NCBI RefSeq assembly: GCF_024323335.1 | Contig: NC_066582.1 | Location: 88,904,944 to 88,968,943, forward strand | Direction of reading: 5' to 3' | DNA from: Lathyrus oleraceus | Taxonomy: Eukaryota; Streptophyta; Magnoliopsida; Fabales; Fabaceae | Length of the DNA: 64,000 nt | In this document: positions 59,133-64,000 of the stretch, piece by piece | Layout of the letters: the number at the start of each line of letters is the position of its first letter | Position numbering within the stretch: the first letter of the stretch is position 1 | Translations under genes and position numbers: made by a program | Notes under the pieces: model-generated | Databases searched by the model: none | The model's input: only the letters and a program-made list of their open reading frames with translations | What the model was told of the DNA's origin: nothing

Positions 59133-59358
59133 TTACTCTAGCATGATTCTCATATTTGTGAAAAAGCCAAATTTTACATTCTGCTTATTTTTATTATTGT
59201 ACGGATTTATTCCAAACCAAAACTTTTGTTTTTGTTTAATTGAATTACGATTTAAACTAGATATTACTACGCAGTCCTCGAGATCGATATTTGGGAAATT
59301 TCCCTATTATTACTACATCAGCAAAATAGTACACTTGCTATTTTTCCGATCAAGTTTT

Positions 59359-59376
59359 TGTCGTCGGGCCCGGGGA
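59359..59376 (+). promoter_or_regulatory. Decayed primer-binding site of element E
   Basis: TGTCGTCGGGCCCGGGGA occupies the same position as the site in D and looks like a mutated tRNA-Asp-type site. Confidence 0.6.
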
Positions 59377-59654
59377 CTGCCAAAATATAGAGGTTAAATT
59401 TAGTTTAATTGAAATTTTGTTGCTCTGCAACTAAAATTTAATCCCTGTTCTTTTATTTATTTTGATCTTTATCAACTAGTTTGTGTCTAATATTTTTATG
59501 CGAGGTAAGACCTCTGTTGATTTTCCTTTTGAGCAGAAATTGAAAGAACTTTGTGTGCAAGACTCAGACAAGTTATAGTAGCAAAACTGGAATCAGAAGA
59601 AGAGAAAACCTCCATTCATTCAGATTTAGAGTCAGAGAGAGAGAGGTCGAAATA

Positions 59655-61008
59655 ATGGGGGAGAACCCACCGCCACCAGAGAGACTATTGGGTGACTACG
59701 GAGGCGCAGATGCACCGGCTGGTAGATTAACAATTGTCAACCAACCGGTGAATGTGCCTAATTTTTAGCTACACCCAAGCACAATCAATCAACTTGAAAG
59801 AAAGCATTTCACTAGAAAGGTAAATGAAGATGCAAACAAACACTTGCAGAGATTTCTGACCATGAGCACCACTCTGAAAATTGATGGTCATACTGAGAAA
59901 GCAAAGAAGTTAAGAATGTTCCCGTTCACTTTAGTTGAAGAGGCTGAAGAATGGTTCTATTCTCTCCCAACCTACATTATTACATCATGGGAAGAGATGG
60001 AAAAGGCTTTCTTGAATGAGTATTTTCCAGCATCGGTATTTCTAAGAAAACGGTATGAGTCCTAAACTTCAAGCAGAAGGAGGGTGATTATTTGGGGGAT
60101 GCCTACAAAATATTCAAAAGGGTCCTAGTGACTTGTCCGACTCATAATATGGATTAAACAGAACAGATGCAGATGTTTGTAAATGGTCTCAAAATAAAGA
60201 CCAAATAGTTGATTGATACAGCAGCCGGTGGCTCAACTAATTTCTCAATAGCCACCGGTATCAAAAAGATCATTGAAGTGATTGCTGCTAATGAGCACTT
60301 AGAGTTGTATGACAGATGTACAAGTAAACCTGAAGGAGTTATTGATCTGAATATAGAAACTAATAAAATCCGTATAGAAGATACAATCACCTCCGATGTC
60401 GAAAAGAAGTTGAAGGCTATGAATATAGGTACTCAACAGGTAGCTCAAGTCCAACCTGCTCTTATTATCAGTTGTGAGATTTGTAATGGACCATACCAAA
60501 TAGTGTATTACTTTGCAACCCCTTAACAAGTTGAAGAAATAATTTTTTTGAAGCAGAATAATCCCTATTCCAACACTTACAATCCAGGTTGGAAGAATCA
60601 TCCTAACTTCTCATGGAAAGATCAGAAAGGGAACGTTCCACAACAAGGTCAAGATCAATATCAAACTCAATATCAACAACAACAGCAACAACAAGCCCCA
60701 AGGAAGGAATATTGGGAGATTGTCATTGAAAGAATGGCAGCTCACAATGTTCAATTCTAAGAAGAGACTAGAAACAATCAGAAGAACACTACTGCTTCCA
60801 TAAAAAATCTTGAAGTTCAGATGGGTCAAATAGCACAACAATTAGCCTCAAGTTCTCAAGCATAAGGTGCTCTACCAAGGGCAACTGTGACAAATCCAAG
60901 AGAGCATAATAATGTTAGTTTTGTGACAACAAAAAGTGGGAAATCTCATGAAGTCCTTGAGGAGAAATCTGAAGATGAAGATAAACTACTTGAAGTTGAT
61001 CTTGAGAT
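59655..61008 (+). pseudogene. gag: Athila-like gag of element E, cut by LTR G
   Basis: Begins ATGGGGGAG at 59655 and is homologous to gag of D (PPPERLLGDYGG, EAEEWFYSLP, TSWEEMEKAFLNEYFP, CEICNGPYQIVYY). Breaks are TAG at 59766-59768 (D reads Gln-Leu there), a one-base loss near 60060, TAA at 60156-60158 and TAG at 60207-60209, plus further in-frame stops after the knuckle. The knuckle's last Cys appears replaced by Tyr. The Q-rich linker (60660-60690) is followed by acidic sequence that stops at 61008, where LTR G begins. Confidence 0.87.
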
Positions 61009-61388
61009 TGTAAGACCCCAATTTTGACCCTAAGATCCCTCATGGCATCATAATATTGCATTTGCATTGCCTCAAGGATCTTTAGCATCTTGGTTCCCTT
61101 TGCCTTTGGGTGGGACTCCTTGTGATTGGTTTGAGATCACCAAGCATGCTTGAATTATACATCATTGTTTCTCTTACTTTTGTTTACTAACCAAAAGCAC
61201 AAAAATGTGTCACTAACATCTTTTGTTTGAAGCTTGAGTATCATCCAAGACACTTTGTGGGTTCTATTTAGATAATCAATCAACACAAGGGAATGGCTTG
61301 AGATACTTCCAACAGGTTCAAATGGGGTCTATTCGTCAGTCATAACATTAATCTTGAAGGAGCAAAAGTCTGTTCATGAGCTGTCATG

Positions 61389-61422
61389 CTCGCTAGGCGA
61401 GCAGAATGGGTCGCCTAGCGAG
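61389..61422. other. Perfect 12-base inverted repeat in LTR G
   Basis: CTCGCTAGGCGA (61389-61400) pairs with TCGCCTAGCGAG (61411-61422) around a 10-base loop. A third arm, CTCGCTAGGCGA at 61480-61491, has lost its partner next to an A-rich tract. Confidence 0.9.
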
Positions 61423-61501
61423 TCCCAAGAAAAACCACCAGAATCACCTACGCTCAGAGGAATTTCTTGAACTGTCATGCTCGCTAGGCGAAGCCCACAT
61501 G

Positions 61502-61640
61502 TTTAAAAAAAAAAAAAAGAACGAAAAACGAAAAAAAAAAAAAAAGAAAAACGAAAAAAATAAATAATAATAATAATAATAATAAATTAAAAAAATAAAA
61601 TAAAAATAAATAAATAAATAAATAAATTAATAAATAAAAT
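61502..61640. repeat. A-rich low-complexity tract in LTR G
   Basis: Runs of A, (AAT)n and (AAAT)n. It lies at the same relative place as the T-rich tract of LTR B in the opposite orientation. Confidence 0.9.
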
Positions 61641-61704
61641 ATAACAGAAAAATTTTGGACTTGGGCCTCTCTCATTTGAGCCCACAGGTCCACAAAAATC
61701 AGGT

Positions 61705-61710
61705 TATAAA
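61705..61710 (+). promoter_or_regulatory. TATA box of LTR G
   Basis: TATAAA followed by TTCAGAGTTTCACTGAAAC, a leader shared with solo LTR B. Likely the LTR promoter. Confidence 0.5.
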
Positions 61711-62923
61711 TTCAGAGTTTCACTGAAACAAAAGGCAATTCTATTCCTATTACCCTGGCAGGGAAAAAGATAGTGAGAGAAGAGCTAACAGAGTTCAGAG
61801 CAACCTCCATAGACTGAAGGGAACTCATCGGCAAAGAACCAATTCCCTCTCATATAAACCCTCAGATTGCTTTGCAAACCCAACCGGGCAATTCAATTTC
61901 ATTCGATCTCTCTAGTCAGGTTTGCCTTATTCCCATTACTTATGCTTTTAATTTGAATGCTCTGAATGTATGAGGTATTATGGGTGAATTTGATACCCTT
62001 TTGATGCATGTGTTTGACAAGAGGTTTAGGCCTCCTACCCTTGGTTGCTTTTTGTGAGCTTTTTGTGAATTTTAATGGCATGATTCATGTGGTTACATTT
62101 TGATTTGGGGGCAACTCTTGATTACCCTATCTTGTTTCTCTAACCTGTTTGTTGAGTTTTGTTTTGTGAGGGCTCACATACTCTTGCAGGGATAGCTTGC
62201 TTGGTGTTCCACTTTATTTGTGGGGTACCACCTGGAGGTCTATTCCGATTACTTGTACTGACTCGCTTTCTTTGATGGTGTTTAGCTTGGAAGAGTCTTT
62301 GGGTTTCTTATTTATCTAATTGTTGTTACTTCGGATCTTTATCCGTACGGTAGATCTCTCGATCCCTTTACTTTTCCCGCATGTTACCGATTTCTTAGGT
62401 TTCGTATAGCCTCTCGTGGCATGTCATTTAAGGTAGCGCGGTTCCTTTATCTAGGACTGCCTTTTTGCATGAGCGTTCCTAAAACACAAACAACTCATTG
62501 ATTTTTCTTCTCCTAAGAACACATTTACTCCTTCTACTACAGGCGAGTAAGTCTCCAAAGGTCGAGCATCCGGTAGATTGTGTAGTAACGTCATTCACCC
62601 CAAAACACAACCCTTACCCCATAGGTGGTCGAACTACGTTTTGCTCTGATTTTCATCCAAGATGAGATACGTAGGCATAAGACGCGATGTCTTAGCGAGC
62701 ACACTCCTCTTTAACCCATAGGTAGCCGAGTTACGAAGACTCTGATTCTCAGATTCAGATGAGATACGTATGCAGTGGATGCGACGTCCGTGCGAGTCAT
62801 TTTCTTTTGACCCTTCTTTTAGTAAGTAGTACATACACGCTTTTCTCATCCCTTCAATCATGTTTGCACAAATAAATTTTCAAAACAAAACAACAACCTT
62901 TGCAACAAATGTGAAAAGGGCTC

Positions 62924-62939
62924 CCTAGGAGTACCTAGG
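62924..62939 (+). other. U5 hairpin of LTR G
   Basis: CCTAGG-AGTA-CCTAGG is followed by the GGGTGCCTAACACCTTCC box, as in LTR A. Confidence 0.6.
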
Positions 62940-63159
62940 ATGCTTTGGGTGCCTAACACCTTCCAATTGCAAAACCAACCCCCTTACCCAGATCTCTGAC
63001 ATTTTTACTAGTTTTTGATTCGATAAAACTTTTAGGTTTTTGTTCGCTTTCTAACCATTCCTTTGGATAAATAGAAGTGCGGTGGCGACTCGACTTTTAT
63101 GATTTACCTTGGATTTAGTCAATATCTCTAATGGTAACGAATACCCCGTTACAGAAAAG

Positions 63160-63177
63160 TGGCGACTCTGCTGGGGA
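63160..63177 (+). promoter_or_regulatory. Primer-binding site after LTR G (tRNA-Arg type)
   Basis: TGGCGACTCTGCTGGGGA lies six bases after the LTR end, as expected for Ogre/Tat elements, which prime with an Arg tRNA. Confidence 0.8.
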
Positions 63178-64000
63178 TTTTAATGGCGTGATTCATGTGG
63201 TTACATTTTGATTTGGGGGCAACTCTTGATTACCCTATCTTGTTTCTCTAACCTGTTTGTTGAGTTTTTGTGAGGGCTCACATACTCTTGCAGAGATGGC
63301 TTGCCTGGTGTTCCACTTTATTTGTGGGATACCACCTGGAGGTTTATTCTGATTACCTGTACTGACTCACTTTCTTTGATGGTGCTAGCTTGAGAGATCT
63401 CTGGGTTTCTTATCTCTTTAATTGTTGTTACTTCGGATCTTTATCCGTACGGTAGATCTCTCGATCCCTTTTCTTTTCCCGCATGTTACCGATTTCTTAG
63501 GTTTCTTATAGCCTCTCGGGGCATGTCATTTAAGGTAGCGCGGTTCCTTCATGTAGGACTGCCTTTTTGCATGAGCATCCCTAAACACCCCAAACTCATT
63601 GATTTTTCTTCTCCTAAGAACACGTTATCTCCTTCTACTACAGGGGAGTAAGTCTCCAAAGGTCGAGCATCCGGTAGATTGCGTAGTAACGTCGTTCACC
63701 CCAAAACACAACCCTTACCCCATAGGTGGTCGAACTACGTTTTGCTCTGATTTTCATCCCAGATGAGATACGTAGGCAAAAGACACGATGTCTTAGCGAG
63801 CACACTCCTCTTTAACCCATAGGTAGCCGAGCTACGAAGACTCTGATTCTCAGATTCAGATGAGATACATATGCAGTGGATGCGACGTCCGTGCGAGTCA
63901 TTTTCTTTTGACCCTTCTTTTAGTAAGTAGTACATACACGCTTTTCTCATCCCTTCAATCATGTTTGCAGAAATAAATTTTCAAAACAAAACAACAACCT

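Larger units (their letters stand above)
53986..59352 (+). mobile_element. 5' LTR of Athila-like element E, split by solo LTR F
   Basis: It starts TGATCGATAACC at 53986 and ends TTTTTCCGATCA at 59352. After removing LTR F and one target duplication the length is about 1.45 kb, close to the LTRs of D, and the order of landmarks matches. These are the palindrome block, the CTAAACCCCCCAATGCTAGGGG segment, the GATATCACCTA-ACTAGGGATACCCT segment and the AGATCGATATT end. Its 3' LTR is not in the window. Confidence 0.82.
61009..63153 (+). mobile_element. LTR G, Ogre-type 5' LTR, 2.1 kb
   Basis: Starts TGTAAGACCCCAATTTTGAC at 61009 inside gag of E and ends CCGTTACA at 63153. A TGGCGACTCTGCTGGGGA primer site follows, which marks it as a 5' LTR on the plus strand. 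It has a CTCGCTAGGCGA hairpin (61389-61422), an A/T tract, TATAAA at 61705-61710, two (T)ACGTA boxes, the U5 hairpin at 62924-62939 and GCGGTGGCGACTCGAC near the end. The 3' half is homologous to solo LTR B. Confidence 0.9.
62069..64000 (+). repeat. Tandem direct duplication of the LTR G 3' half plus primer site
   Basis: The sequence from 63177 on repeats that from 62069 on (period about 1.10-1.11 kb), including the TACGTAGGCA boxes. The repeat starts exactly after the primer site and shares ATTTTAATGGC at the junction. Several substitutions and a small indel separate the copies. The second copy is open at the window end. Confidence 0.88.

Overview
This window looks like gene-free, repeat-rich chromosome from a large-genome legume, most likely tribe Fabeae (pea, vetch or Lathyrus type). 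The basis is the nested Ogre/Tat-type Ty3/gypsy elements with roughly 5 kb LTRs starting TGTAAGACCC, an Arg-type primer-binding site, Athila-like elements with a tRNA-Asp-type site, and a Sirevirus-like Ty1/copia derivative. I see no host gene, tRNA gene, rRNA gene or CRISPR array. Every long coding stretch belongs to a retroelement and almost all are broken.

Region 1 (1-30314, minus strand): two tandem units of one decayed Ogre-like element (A), period about 15.36 kb. Right to left the order is LTR A2 (25300-30314), solo LTR B2 (23557-25299), pol remnant (19195-23556), 3' UTR rich in tandem repeats (14953-19194), LTR A1 (9940-14952), solo LTR B1 (8207-9939), pol remnant (3845-8206), 3' UTR (1-3844). 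Position 1 matches about 15048, so another LTR A should begin about 95 bases left of the window. Both units lack primer site, gag and the protease active site. By eye the copies differ by about 0.9% over most of their length but by about 3% over the outer 1.75 kb of LTR A. That step points to unequal crossing-over between the LTRs of one element.

Region 2 (30315 to about 44.8 kb, minus strand): an older Ogre/Tat element (C) with ORF1 (41519-42787), gag and protease in a single reading frame broken by stop codons, most of them TAG. Its pol is cut by the tandem array at 30314. Its gag is cut by element H (32917-40417), a recent copia-type insertion with 1725-base LTRs, a perfect 5-base target duplication (GTACT), an iMet primer site and no recognisable coding capacity.

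Region 3 (about 44.8-53.98 kb): short tandem repeats and unassigned DNA, then a plus-strand Athila-like element D (46045-52968) that has gag and protease but lacks RT, RNase H and integrase.

Region 4 (53986-64000, plus strand): a second Athila-like element E. Its 5' LTR holds a 3.9 kb solo Ogre-type LTR (F, 55218-59132), and its gag is cut at 61009 by Ogre-type LTR G. G's 3' half and primer site begin to repeat in tandem at about 63177 and run off the window.

The least explained signals are structural. They include an in-frame candidate intron between PR and RT, a U5 hairpin conserved with covariation across four LTR families, arrays of 8-4-8 palindromes in the D/E LTRs, and a 3' UTR packed with primer-site-like motifs in inverse orientation.
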